Assembly: GCF_013368755.1 (NCBI RefSeq)
Contig: NC_049566.1
Span: 4,712,001-4,776,000 of the forward strand
Direction of reading: 5' to 3'
Source of the DNA: Talaromyces rugulosus
Lineage: Eukaryota > Ascomycota > Eurotiomycetes > Eurotiales > Trichocomaceae
DNA: 64,000 nucleotides
Below are positions 11,554 through 23,619 of this stretch, one piece after another. A program made the position numbers and the translations under genes. Below the pieces are notes generated by a model. It was not told the DNA's origin, made no database searches, and was given only the letters and a program-made list of their open reading frames with translations. Each line of letters opens with the position of its first letter. The stretch's first letter is position 1.

Positions 11554-12555
11554 ATGAGTCGCTACGATAAAGCCCACAAGGATCCTCAAGGTCCAGGGGA
11601 TCAGCGACCAACCGCTTTGAATATTATCCATGACAATGCCTTGGAAGGGGCGTTGACGGGGAAAGTAGCTGTCGTCACTGGCGTCTCATCCGGTCTAGGA
11701 GTCGAAGTCGTTCGGGCTCTGGCGACAACAGGCATAAGACTTTTCCTTACAGCAAGGGATGTGACAAAAGCAAAGCAAGCTCTGGGGGATCAACTGCAAG
11801 ACACCAAGGTTGAGCTGATTAAAATGGATCAGACCTCAATGCAAAGTGTCCGAGAAGCTGCCAAAGTGATTCTGTCGCGGACAAATGCCGTAAACATTCT
11901 CATCAACAATGCTGGAATCATGGCTGTCCCGGAACTCGAGCTTACCGCCGATGGATACGAAGTCCAGTTCGCTACCAACCACCTATCACATTTTCTCCTC
12001 TTCCAGCTTCTCAAGCGAGCTTTGCTGGCTGCAACTAGCCATGATTTTCAATCGCGAGTTGTCATGGTGTCAGCTTCAGCGCACCGTATCTACAGCACAC
12101 ACCCCGACAACTACCACTTTCAAAATGGTGGATATCACCCATGGGTAGCATACGCCCAGTCAAAATGCGGGAACATATACATGGCAAATGAGATTGATCG
12201 CCGCTATGGTCATCTAGGTCTCCATGGTATCAGCCTTCATCCAGGTATTATTGCCACAGATGTTGGTAGGTTTCTATCCGACGAGACAAAGGAAGCGATG
12301 AAGCAGGACAAGATGCTGCGGAAAGTGCTGAAGACCCCAGAGCAAGGAGCAGCGACCACGGTGTACGCTGCGGTCGACAAGGGTTTGGAGGGCAAAGGCG
12401 GGAAGTATCTCGTCAACTGCACTGAAGCAACTCGCGGTCCCGATGATGGCCAATCATCAAGTGAAACTTATGTTAGCCACACATACTGCCCGCAGAAAGA
12501 GGCCGAGCTCTGGAAAGATTCATTGGAAATGGTGGGCTTAGAAGATGATGAGTGA
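11554..12555 (+). CDS. Short-chain dehydrogenase, retinol-dehydrogenase/WWOX-like
   Basis: Single exon, 333 residues from the ATG at 11554. The nucleotide-binding motif TGVSSGLG is near residue 43, the conserved NNAG near residue 118, and the catalytic YAQSK near residue 200. The length and the LTADGYEVQFATNHLSHF stretch fit the long fungal SDR group annotated as WW-domain-oxidoreductase-like or retinol dehydrogenase-like (no WW domain is present). It should be an NAD(P)-dependent alcohol/ketone oxidoreductase of unknown substrate. The gene is transcribed away from the bZIP at 9948-11002 and has a TATA-like box at 11420. Confidence 0.88.
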   Translation: MSRYDKAHKDPQGPGDQRPTALNIIHDNALEGALTGKVAVVTGVSSGLGVEVVRALATTGIRLFLTARDVTKAKQALGDQLQDTKVELIKMDQTSMQSVREAAKVILSRTNAVNILINNAGIMAVPELELTADGYEVQFATNHLSHFLLFQLLKRALLAATSHDFQSRVVMVSASAHRIYSTHPDNYHFQNGGYHPWVAYAQSKCGNIYMANEIDRRYGHLGLHGISLHPGIIATDVGRFLSDETKEAMKQDKMLRKVLKTPEQGAATTVYAAVDKGLEGKGGKYLVNCTEATRGPDDGQSSSETYVSHTYCPQKEAELWKDSLEMVGLEDDE

Positions 12556-13348
12556 AAGGAGTAGTAGCATCGACCGGTAGCGACATGAATTCGTTTCATA
12601 CCATCAGTGTTTTGGTTGCTGTCTATTTGTTTGTGAATACTGCTGTCGGGGAGGTTAGCATTTTCATTGTGCAAATTAAATGTCTGTTCCAAAAAAAAGA
12701 GCATATTCAACTAATATTTGAGGTATTCACGTGCTCGATATCAGCTGAAACAAGTCGTTGGTAAGCCGAAGAAAGAAAATATCGTTAATATTCAATATAC
12801 ATGATCGATTTCCAAAAGATTTAGGATAACTAGCCAACCCCGCGTACTCCGTAAATAGAACTCCAATAGCCTTTCGGTAGTTTCCAACGGTCTTGTTCGC
12901 GCCCCTTAAAATTAGATCCTGGGTAACGCGCTTTTTCTGCCTAACTGGGCAAATGTCTCCGGCTCGCGCCGGAACGGCTCAGCGCTAACTACACACTTTT
13001 CTGGTTTTGGGACGCGAGTTGTGTTTCGAAGTGGGTTTGAAATTTTGCCAAAGCCCAGGGCGCTGAGGACATTGGTTGCTTTCCTAGTGGCATGTCCAAA
13101 ATGACAGGCTACGATGCAACGCCTCAAAGTGTCAAAAGAACCAAAACCAAACAGCAGACATCTAGATACACGCCACCATAAATAGTACAATACTAGCTAA
13201 CAGCATTGGCGACGCGACTGTCGAAGATTTCGGTTATTAACCCATTCCCCCGCTAGGTTGCCTAATCCTCCAAGAAGACGCTGTCATATTCCGGAAACCT
13301 ACACAAGTGGGAAAGTACAGACAATATTGGAGTGCCAACGCTTACAGA
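12556..13348. other. Intergenic region, about 790 bp
   Basis: Holds the 3' flank of the SDR and the promoter of the aspartic protease. No coding pattern recognised on either strand. Confidence 0.6.
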
Positions 13349-14991
13349 ATGCGTAACGTGTTTCTTCTTCCATTGGTTCCAGCGGTGGCACCGCTTGTCG
13401 CTGCTATAACACTTCATAAACGCGACGTGCCGACCGTGGTAGAGCTTCCCCTTGAACGCAGGCAAACTGCGGCAGTTTTGAGCAGAAGAGACTCCTCGGT
13501 GGGCGTTTCAATTTCAAATGAGGTACTTGTCCCATTTCACACTCAATGCTTGTAGTGTATCACCGACCAAATCCTTAAACTAACAGAGGTCGACAGGGGC
13601 AAACTGGTTACTTGTTAAACCTGACCCTCGGAACACCCGCGCAAACGTTTTCACTCGGGCTGGATACTGGTAGCAGTGATTTATGGGTGAATGTTGCAAA
13701 CTCGTCATTATGCTCGGCCAGTGATGATCCGTGCAAACCATTTGGGTTATACAATGCCAGCGCATCCTCCGACTACAAACCAGTGGACGCCGTGTTTAAT
13801 GCGACATACGCAGGCGGTGACAACGCCTATGGCTCATATGCGACAGACACTCTCGGCCTGGGCAGTACCAAAATTGATGATTTTCAATTTATTATTGCGG
13901 AATCATCTACCGACACTCGTAAGTTGCCCGAAATCAGTTCTTTCCTAGAGGTGATATTATATGCTGACCTCTTTGTTCCGCTGTATGTAGAGGGCATTGC
14001 TGGCATAGGATACAAGATTTCCACATATGAGGCCGAACATGAAAACAAGGAATACGATAATCTACCTTACGCTCTGGTTGCAAGCGGTGCTACCAAATCG
14101 GCTGCTTACAGTCTCTGGTTGAACGACATAAGGTCCGGCACCGGGGCCATCCTGTTCGGAGGTGTGAACAAGGCCAAGTATCATGGTGACCTCCAAACTC
14201 TGCCAATTGTGCCTGTTTACAACAGATATTATTCATTGGCCATCGCATTAACAGAAGTGTCGGTACAAAGCAGCTCCAGTTCCAGCAGCTACAGTGACAA
14301 CCTTCCGCTAGCCGTTTCACTGGATACAGGAACCAGCTTGACAGCGCTACCAGAATCTCTGGTAAATAAAATTTATAAGGATCTGAACGTGACATACGTC
14401 GAAAAAGCTAGCGCCGCATACATTGAATGCGACATGACCAACAAGGACTATAATGTGACATACAGCTTCTCAGGTGTAGAAATCACCGTTGGTATCAGTG
14501 AATTGATATTGGACGCCACAGAAGAAGGTTTCCCCACTGGAACTTGCATTTTTGGCTTGGTTCCTAGTCAGGAGGGGTTGAACCTGTTGGGCGACACTTT
14601 CTTGCGCAGTGCTTACGTCGTATACGATCTTGAAAACAACGAGATTTCTCTTGCAAACACCAATTTCAACCCTGGTGATGACGACATTTTGGAAATTGGC
14701 ACCGGCACAAGCGCAGTTCCTGGCGCCACTTTGGTCCCTTCAGCAGTGTCTACCGCCACTGGAAATGGTGCTACGGCAACTGGTTCTGTGGCAACTGGTT
14801 CGACGATTACAGCAACAATAACTTCCACCGGGGATTCTACTAGTACAGCAGGGACAACTTCTGCTCCTACTTCTGGATCCGGATCGGATTTGACCTCAAG
14901 TACCTCTTCCGGTCTGGCGGCTATGTCTACGACAAACGCTAAACACCTGCTCTCTGGTTTGGCGGGCGCTGGTATTTTGTTGATGGTGTAA
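13349..14991 (+). CDS. Secreted, probably GPI-anchored pepsin-like aspartic protease (yapsin-like)
   Basis: Two exons: 13349-13522 and 13597-14991, intron 13523-13596 (GTACTT...CAG), about 522 residues. The start at 13349 gives a signal peptide (MRNVFLLPLVPAVAPLVAA). A short propeptide with Lys-Arg and Arg-Arg pairs follows. Both catalytic motifs are present: DTGSSDLWV near residue 80 and LDTGTSLTALP near residue 295. The last 110 residues are Ser/Thr/Gly-rich and end in a hydrophobic segment (LSGLAGAGILLMV), as expected for GPI attachment to the plasma membrane or wall. Fungal yapsin/OPSB-type proteases process or shed surface proteins. Catalytic residues look intact. It is tail-to-tail with the aldehyde dehydrogenase. 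Confidence 0.92.
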
Positions 14992-15267
14992 ATAGCCATT
15001 GTTTAGCCCCATGATACCAAACTGTTGTCTTCAATGTTTCTTCAACAAATGAATGGAAACGTTATTGTTCTCAAAATACAAGTCTGTATACGTATGTATC
15101 AATGTATATGTATCAATCACAATATATAATGCCATGATATGACTGCACCACATGTACATATGTAACACCATGGAAATATCAAGAATTCTCAAGTTCCTCA
15201 CAACCGCTGCTGAACACTGGGCGAAAATCTCGGTTAGTGGTTATTCATATTATGCGATGCTAGTGAC

Positions 15268-16982
15268 TTACTTAATATGAACAGACTTGGTCCTCATATA
15301 CTCGAGCAGCCCGTATTTGCCAAGCTCTTTTCCGATTCCGCTCTGCTTGAAACCGCCAAATGGAGTTTGATAGGCTGGAATGGTTGGCCCGTTCACAGAC
15401 ACAGAACCACTGTCGACGGCAGAACTGACGCGCAGGGCCCGATCTAAATCTCTCGTATAGACGCTACCTGTGCGAAGGAGATTGGATAGGGGTTAGTGCA
15501 ACATACAAACAGGAAATGGAGGGTTCTATAGTCGGCTAACCTGCGAGGCCATAGCCTGAGTTATTGGCGAGTTTGATGGCATCTTCCTCTGTTTTAAACG
15601 TCTTTATCACTAGGACTGGCCCAAAAATTTCCTCTTTGTACGCACGGCTATCGTCCGAGGGATCGAGGAAAATCGTCGGTTCAAGGAAATAGCCCGTTTC
15701 GCCTTTGCGTTTCCCTCCTGTTAGTAATTTTGCACTTTTCTTACCATCGTCAATAAATTTAAGAACACTGTCAAACTGTTTCTTATCTGCAAGTGGTCCG
15801 AGGACGGTTGTTTTGTCTCGAGGGTCTGCTCCCAAAGTGGATGATGCTTTCTCAAACTCGCCCTTTACTGCCTCAATAAACCTGGGCGCAATATCTTCTT
15901 GTACGTAAAGCCGAGAGGCTGCCGCACAAATCTGCCCACTGTTGACGAGGAAACCGTGCGATGTATTGCCCACCGCAAGAGCAAAATCGGCGTCACTGAA
16001 AACAATGGCCGGCGATTTGCCACCAAGCTCTAGGACCACCTTTTTCAAGTTGCTTCTTGTGGCTTGCTCTTGGACCTTGATACCAGCATTGATTGAGCCG
16101 GTTATACTGATTTTGGCGATTCTTGCGTGACTAGAGAGCAGAGAGCCCGTTTCTCCACCTCCTGATACGAACTGAACAACACCTGGCGGAAAACCTGCTT
16201 CTTTGTATAAACGCGCCATAGAAAGCATAGCTAACGGCGATTTCTCCGAGGCTTTAAAGATAAACTAATATGTGGATTTTCAGCATGAACACAAATACCA
16301 AATGAAGGGTTAGATTCCATCAATCATCCACATACCGCATTCCCAGCAGCTAAAGCAGGGGCAATTTTCCACGCAGCGTAGAGAAAGGTAGCATTCCACG
16401 AGGCGATGCCTGCACAGACCCCTAGGGGTTGATGTGTGGTGAACTTGTGAACACCGCCTTCTGAGGCAAAGGACTCGCCTTCGATTTTGTCGGCCCATCC
16501 AGCATAATCTGGCCATTGAGTAAACACACTATTCGCGTGTCGCCATCGACGTAGAATTTGGAATTTGGTTCTTACATCGATAGCACCCAATCATGTGCGG
16601 CAAGTCGAAGCCCAAAATTAGTGAGACTGGCTTTCCCATCGCAATTGTTTCGAGTAGAGCAAGCTCTTCGCTATGCTGCTCGACAAGATCAGCGAATTTA
16701 AGCATGCATGCTGCTCGCTCAGCGCCTGTAAAACTGCCCCATGGGCCGCGTGACAATGCTTCGTGTGCTGCGGTAACAGCTGCATCAATCTCTTTTGGGC
16801 CAGCGACTTGAACTTCGGTCGAGATGATCGAGTCATCGAATGGGTTCCGCACAGTCAGTGTTTCCTGAGAACTGGACTTGACATACTATGATAAGAGTCA
16901 GCCACGCTGCGATATTTTAACTCGGAAGTGTTATTACCTCGTTGTTGATGAACAGGCGCGTTTCCAATTGTGATGCCGACAT
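15268..16982 (-). CDS. NAD(P)-dependent aldehyde dehydrogenase
   Basis: Five exons on the minus strand: 16938-16982, 16576-16885, 16336-16508, 15541-16264, 15268-15467; about 483 residues. All four introns are GT-AG and each junction restores family sequence (FINNE-YVKS, CYR-YYAGWADKIEG, AGNA-FIFKASEKSP, GYGLAG-SVYTRDL). The catalytic Glu is in LELGGKSP and the catalytic Cys in NSGQICAAASR; PFGGFKQSGIGKELG near the C-terminus is typical of ALDH family 1/2-like enzymes. It oxidises aldehydes to acids, probably in the cytosol since no targeting peptide is obvious. Its length is close to the usual 490-500 residues. The physiological aldehyde is unknown. Confidence 0.93.
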
Positions 16983-17432
16983 TTTAACTAGGATGAATGA
17001 ATCGATGATTGTTTTGCTGACAAGTTACTAGTAGTAGTAAAGGATGGAGGACTGAAATATAAGCAAAGATGCTTCGGAACACAAATGACGGAATGTCGGA
17101 AATCGCGGCTTCGCATTCCGCGATATGAGAAAATCATGCGGGGTAGTGGCTATTAAAAACTACTAATCATTAAAGGAAACAGAAAGTTAATTGGACGATT
17201 TTCATAGGATTGAATTATCAAGGCTCAATTTTAATTGCCGACAGGTTACCGAATGTGATCGCAGAAAACAGGGAGCTACACAATTTGGATAGATCGACAT
17301 ACCTAATCCTACATATTAAGGAAGAATTCCGTTAACGGCATTACATCAATTGATGTACATGTATTATCCATTGATAACTAAGCAGCATGCACAATACCGC
17401 CTGTAGATTAACAAGCTAGCTTAAAGGACATA
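16983..17432. other. Intergenic, 450 bp
   Basis: Promoter side of the aldehyde dehydrogenase and 3' flank of the CorA-like locus; no gene seen. Confidence 0.6.
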
Positions 17433-19393
17433 TCACCGGCGTTTTTTCTCTGGAACGACCTTTTTCCATGTTTCCCGTATTCTGGTCAATGTACAGTCAT
17501 CCAATTCATACCGACTTTCCACAATCTCTCTATCGTATTCTTTCCACGCCTCCACCAGGCGAAGTATGAAGTTTATCAATCCCCACAGAAAAATTGTGAA
17601 GGCTGTTGTGCAAACCGCGGCGGCACAAAACGCGTTGCCACTCGATCCATTCCCAGTCAGTTCCTGTATGTTCATCCCAAAGAACGATGTCACTAAGGAC
17701 AGTGGCAAGAAGATGAAGGCTAAAAATGTCACTCGTCCGGTCGAGCGTGATTGAGCAATGGAGTTTCGCGACTCGATTAAACTAAGAGTCCCAACATTCA
17801 CTGAAAGTCTATCTTTCATGTAGGCCTCATCTTCTCTAGCTTGTGCCAATATGCGAATATAATCGTTCATAGCATCCCCAATTTCAGACAGTTTAAAGCC
17901 ATCGATTTGTTTCCTCATTTTTTTGGAGATGTATGCTTCGATAGATCGTGTAGTTGTAGAAAATGTCTCTATATCTCGCCGAGCTTGAATCCAGAGCGCT
18001 AACAACATTTCGTGCGACTCTGTTGCGTGTGTTTTCTCAGCTATAGGCCGGTATTGGGATCGTAAATTTTGCAGATCAGCCGCGAATGCTTGTCGGAACA
18101 AGGTGAGCAACGGTGTCATGAATTCTACAGGCTCTTCATTGAAACGCTTAACAGTCTCCGTGTCCATTGATTTCCAAGCGTAAAATAGAAATTTAATGTG
18201 GGCTGATTCTGGAGCACCGAGAGCAGCACGATCACCGGGCGACCCATTATAGACCTCAAATGCGTTCTGTAACGTGATTTGAGAATTCCATGCATAATTG
18301 GAACCGGGGAGTCTTTCCTTTATGAGTCCTTTCAACGGATTAACAGTAGGGTAAAGCTCCCGGTCGAGTTTTGCGCAGCGGTGATTGAGGAATATGACGA
18401 CTTCAGTTGGGAGCCAGAGAAGTTAGCCCTTGAGGTAAGCTTGACTAGCAATGCTTTGCTATTTTCTTGTTATATCTTCACTTACCAATTTTCACACAAT
18501 GGTGATTTATGATTTTTTTGGTTATTGTGGCCCATGCCCTAACAGGTGAACCACCCTGGAATTCAACGTGCAGTGCGAGATAATCCGCGCTAAATGACAA
18601 CCGATCTACATCGACCGATTCTGCCCTGTTTTTTATACTTTCATATATCGACCATAGAAAAATGGGATCCAGGTCGTATGTGACTCCGAGGAAGTCCATT
18701 ACGTGGACAGGAGCGAATTTTAAATCATGACTCGGTGAAAGACACTGTACAATAATAATACGTGTACTAAGGTCACTGGGCTGATCGAGAAGATGCTTGT
18801 TCAGATCAACGAGAATATTCCATGGAGGTATGGGATGGTGCCCATGCTGAGGGACCCCGAAAGACCGGAGACCTAGCGTCCCATTTTCCAATGCGTCCAC
18901 GACATAAACATCACAAGGGTTTGCGTTTTCCCAGTTGTCTTTGCTCATTGAGCGTGTAAATTGTATATAGCCAGAGTTCTGGACTTTAATGCCTTCCAGG
19001 TAGTCGGCGTAATTTGCGAACATCGATGGGTAGAGAAGGCATCGATGCTCCATTGGTGGAGACATGGACAAATAGTCCAGTCTGCACTAGAAGCGATAAT
19101 TGGACGTCGATTTCATCAAAGGAAATGGCGTAGTTCAGTCTAGCTGCTAAACTAGTTTGTGAAGTTGGCTTTTCATGACATTGAGCTGATGTTGGGTAAA
19201 GCTCGCGGGGAAATTGCTGGAGTGTCACATCACTTTCTGGAGCCTGGTCGGCGCTAAACACGGCAACATGATTGATCAAATCAATGGGCGGCGGACGCCA
19301 AGACCAATATTTTCTCGCCTTCTGATCCAATGATCCAATAACTTCTTCACGGTTCGGATGGCGATCGACAAGGGCCGTGGCCGAGATCAGTGA
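17433..19393 (-). pseudogene. CorA-like Mg2+ transporter-family gene, apparently disrupted
   Basis: The 3' block (open from 18422 to 17433) has the C-terminal CorA features: a coiled region, then two hydrophobic segments with the GMNIQELTG signature (GMN is the CorA selectivity motif). Upstream blocks carry fungal features of the family (WRPPPIDLINH near 19300; GYIQFTRS and GVPQHGHHP near 18960-18830). I cannot join them into one frame. The N-terminal block runs open from 19393 without an ATG at its start. The reading must switch frame between about 19086 and 18989 with no usable intron. A TAA at 18423-18425 stands just before the last block, after a donor (GTAAGT at 18480-18485) whose phase does not match. 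Most likely a decayed gene; an unusual splice pattern or sequence errors are alternatives. Confidence 0.6.
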
Positions 19394-20019
19394 TTAACAG
19401 GGATGCCTGACGGTTGGACTGGGCATATATTTTCCAACAACGGTGTCAAACTTTGTGCGTGTTCCAACTCATCGCACTCCAGCCGGGTCCCTCCAGCTTC
19501 AGGCAGTACGGTCTCGCACCAAGAGTATTTGGCTTCCCGCGGAGACCGTCGTGATTGTATCCAAGGCTAGTATGTAGTTAATTCTATCGCCATCTAATGG
19601 TGGTGTAGACGCTAACATCGACTATTACTACTATTGTGCAAGCGCTCGGAGGAAAAGTGTGCATAAACCCCGAGCGGTAATATGTTTCAACCTTGATTAG
19701 CTCTGCTTCTGAAATGCAATCATGACCTATAGATTTCATTCGCCATGTGCTCAGGAATGTAAGGGTCAAACCATGTCCTAGTATAATAAGATTCGTAGCC
19801 TCCGTATTGTAGGAGCCAAACAACAAGCTCTCCATTCAGTCATACTTTAGGAGGCTGATTACATTGTCTTCGGCATCCAATCCATCAGAAGAGGTATGTA
19901 CTAAATTTGCTATTCGAATGATGATTTTCTGCAACTCTTGGATGATGGATTTATTAACAAATGCTCAGAAACATCACTCGATTTCCAGGATAGAATTACG
20001 ATCCCACTGCTCCTCAAGA
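19394..20019. other. Intergenic, about 625 bp
   Basis: No gene recognised. A frame open from 19864 runs into the gene at 20020, but its upstream part starts without an ATG and has no family similarity. Confidence 0.5.
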
Positions 20020-20535
20020 ATGCCACCAAAAAATCCTCGTTTATATGTGGCGAGAACTAAAAACAAGAATCCGTCTGCCGAACCAGAATGGGAATTTGTT
20101 ATAGCCTCTTATTCCACGAAGAAATTTTGCAATAAGATCTGTCTAACCACGAGTCTCTCCCCTGCAACAAATACCTTTGCTCGAAATTACCAAAACGTTC
20201 CAGTCACCGTCTCACAAACAAGTAACTACGTGGTCATTGTGTGCGTCGCCAAAATACAGGATTACGAACGGTTCTACAACATATTGAAAGCACAGTCGAC
20301 CCCTCAGAAAATCAAAGCAATATCGTCTCGGCTATGGGTGCAAGGAATAATAAATGCACTCAATGAAGATATCGGTGCTCTTGGGACAAAAGTCACGGAC
20401 TGGGAGACCGTCGGGCCCAAAACCGTCGACTTTATGAAGAGAATGATCCAAAAGGAAACAGATTTGACAAGTGGAGGATCTGTGCCTCTATGTGATCTCC
20501 TCACAGGTCATGAAATACCATTTCATAATCCATGA
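20020..20535 (+). CDS. DUF6914-like fungal protein of unknown function
   Basis: Single exon, about 171 residues from the ATG at 20020 (MPPKNPRLYVAR). The order of elements, an N-terminal PRLYVAR strand, a middle VVIVCVAKIQDYERF strand/helix, then SRLWVQGIINALNE and GALGTKVTDWETVGPKTVDF, resembles the small fungal family I know as DUF6914. Its typical members have an aromatic or Cys before WVRxAL and a TxVxDWxTV segment. No catalytic role is established for that family. The frame is open upstream to 19864 but without a good start. Head-to-head with nothing; GH3 lies convergent downstream. Confidence 0.55.
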   Translation: MPPKNPRLYVARTKNKNPSAEPEWEFVIASYSTKKFCNKICLTTSLSPATNTFARNYQNVPVTVSQTSNYVVIVCVAKIQDYERFYNILKAQSTPQKIKAISSRLWVQGIINALNEDIGALGTKVTDWETVGPKTVDFMKRMIQKETDLTSGGSVPLCDLLTGHEIPFHNP

Positions 20536-20760
20536 TATTGTACCAAGAAGCTTTAGGAGATTGAAGAAGGGTTTATTGTGAATCATGTTATTCAAAATCA
20601 ATGATACTTAGAATACAATATGTGCCCTCATGGTCAGCTGTATTAAGTGCTCTCTTATAAAGTTTGGTTGCTAGAGAATGAGACAAAGGATCATTTAAAT
20701 TATCAAAATAAAGGGACTGAGAGGCTGTAGCTTCAAGTAATATACCTCAGATTATGCCGC

Positions 20761-23619
20761 CTATACCATGATAGCCGTACCAAGTGGTAGATTACGGCTT
20801 GAGGATCCAACGTAAACCTTGTATTTCCCACCCTGCAAGGCCCATTTTTGTGTATCAATGTCCCAAACACTGAGGTCCCGTCGGGTCAACGGGAACTGAA
20901 CCGTGGCGGAGCTTCCAGGAGCCACTTCCACTTTTTCAAACCCTCGAAGTTGTTTTACGGGTCTACCTGGAATTCCAACGTAAAGCTGAGCAACCTCAGC
21001 GCCAACTACCGATCCGATGTTACGGACTGTAGCAGTCACGTTGGCAATGTTTTCCCACAAATCAATATGTCCACCTTGCTGAATTGGACCACTTGGGTAC
21101 TTAGGGGCACTCTTGGTGCTGATAGATGTTTGAAGCCCAGAAAAGGAGAAAGTTGTGTATGATAATCCAAAGCCAAATTCGTAGCGCGGTGTAATATTTT
21201 TTGCATCGAAGTCACGGTAGTCAATATACAATTCCTCGGTGAAATTTGATTGTGGGAAGAGGCCGTAGGGGGTCACAGTATGTTCGTGATAAAGTACATT
21301 GTAGTCGGACTCGTTCTTGGCCACAGTATATGGTAGTTTCCCGCTGAAGTTATCGTTGCCATATAATAAAGATACGAGAGCACGACCGGAGTCTTGGCCG
21401 GGCAAATGAGCAAAAACAATCGCGGTCACATTAGGGTGGTCAACGAACTGGTCCACAAGTCGCAGTCCAGCGTTGTGGATGACGACGACTGTGTTAGAAC
21501 AGGTGTTGGCCACCGTATTAACAAGTGCATCGGAGTAATCATCGTGAAGACCAGCACGGTCCAGCCCCTCCGAAGCAAATGCATTGATAAACACCAAACA
21601 GGCATCGGACGCCTTCATCAATCCCATGTTACTAGGTGAGTCTGTAGTATCCCACATTACGACAGTGTTATCCACAAATGCACGCTGTTGGAGAGCGTCA
21701 AGAGGGGAGCTGATATATGGACCATTGTTTGCGCCTGATCCACCGCCAACGCTGAGAGTTCCATTTAGGGCAACTTGATTGATGTAAGGCTCGTCAACGA
21801 CAGTCGTTGAAAAGGCATCCCCGACTTGAAATATGGCGGATTCGTAACCAAATTGCCAGGGATTACTGCCAGGTGGGTTGGCAGGTGACATGTATTGGTC
21901 GGGAACTTTGGCGTCATAACCAAAGACCGAGATTAGTCGCGGAGATCGTAATGGAAGACTGTTGTTAATGTTCTTTACCAAGACATGACCCTCAACTGCG
22001 CCATTGAAAAGAGTCGGCTTCGCATTGGGGTCGAGGGCATTGACAATATCGTGTGGTTCACTGATATTATAGGGCATTCCTTTGCCAGGGGTTGGGTAAG
22101 ACGAATTGTCCTGGCCCATTTTGTACCAAGCAGCAATTATTCTATAGGAAGTTAGCATTTGCAATGGCTTTGAAACAGCTTGTTGGACATACCTGGTAGC
22201 CATGTCATCCAGACGCGACATCGACACGCTCCCATTAGTGAATGCTGATGTGAAATTGTTTCCCCAGAAGCTTTCGCCGTCAGGCATTGCCATATCCAGA
22301 CCAGCAAGGGCTGACGCCACTCCAGAGTGCTGTGCAAGCCAGTCCGTGACGACAAACCCATTGAATCCTAGTTCTGTCTTGAGGAGACCGTTAAGAATCT
22401 TGCTGTTTTGACACGCGTGGGAGTTGTTGACTCTGTTATACGAGCACCTGCAAGGGAACACTAGTTAGCAGTAGTTATAAGTTGTTGGGCGAGAAATCCT
22501 CACATTACGTTCCCAGTGCCCGCTCTGATAGCGTCCACAAATGGCCAGAGGTATAGTTCGTGTATCGTCGTGTCATCAATATTGCTGGAAACAGATTCCC
22601 TCATCTGCTTCTCAGTGCTGTTAGTGGGGTTCCGATAAAGTTCTTGCTCGTTTCCGATAAAATGCTAAATGCCTTTGTTAGCTTTGGCGTTTTCGAGTCC
22701 CAAGGATTTAGGGACATATGCATAACTACCTTCAAACTAGTAATGACTCCTTGATCTTGGACTCCCTCGACAGTTTCGGCTGCAAGGGAACCGGACAAGT
22801 AGGGGTCGTTGGCAAACCCTTGGCACAATATCAGCATTGATGATTAGATATGCTTCTTGAGTTTGCATCCAGAAACATGATCTGAGTCGAAGATACTTAC
22901 CCTCCCAGTTTCTTCCACCGCTGGCCATACGACCCAAAGGTCCAACAACCGGGCCCAGAGCAACTTGCACACCCTTCTTCCTAAACTCACTTCCCATATA
23001 ATAGCCACGATCGTAGGCAAGTGATTTGTTCCAACTTCGGGGAAAAAGCAGATAGTTAGCATCTTATCCTTCGTCTTGCGGATCTTGATGGATAAAAGTT
23101 TGTCCTACCTAGCACCGACATGCATTCCGCTTGGGTAACTATTGACAAAGTCGGTATATCTGACACCATTCCCAGCGTCTTGAAGGCACATTCCAGGGAA
23201 GTCCAGCCGGGGAATTGCTTGGATAATTCCCGAGCAGCCATTTTTGGGTGTGACGCCGTAAGTCAGGTTGTTCTAAATTTCAATGGTTTTAACCGTTTAG
23301 CAAAGAAGCAATATCTACGGATAAAATCGGCAAGCATACTTTCTCTTCCAGAGTCATTTTCGCAACAAGAGCTGTTGCTTTCGTGTAAGCCTCGGACCAG
23401 TCACCGGTGCCTTGGCCAATTGCTTTATCGTAGTCAGGTCAATGTTGATAACATGAACACTATGGAGTTATGTGCAGACATACGCGAAGGGTAAACGGAT
23501 TCAGATTGTCCATAAAAGTACGTATCGGACGTGATGTTTTGCTCTGCATAGGTGCCTGCCAGCAAAGCTGACATAACAGCCAGCGTGATTCCTGTCTTTG
23601 AGACCATTGTGGGCAGCAT
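20761..23619 (-). CDS. Secreted GH3 beta-glucosidase
   Basis: Eight exons: 23484-23619, 23340-23422, 23109-23272, 22901-23034, 22730-22818, 22504-22664, 22193-22447, 20761-22141; about 800 residues. Each junction restores GH3 sequence. A signal peptide follows the start ([18 protein letters not shown]; the start may be 23619 or the in-frame ATG at 23607). The N-terminal GH3 barrel carries [19 protein letters not shown] and the nucleophile Asp in GFVVTDW. The C-terminal alpha/beta domain has VVVIHNAG and the acid/base-side region, and a fibronectin type III-like domain closes the protein ([19 protein letters not shown]). Length and layout fit extracellular fungal beta-glucosidases that release glucose from cellobiose or other glucosides. 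Intron 22142-22192 is 51 nt, a multiple of three, without a stop. Confidence 0.95.
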
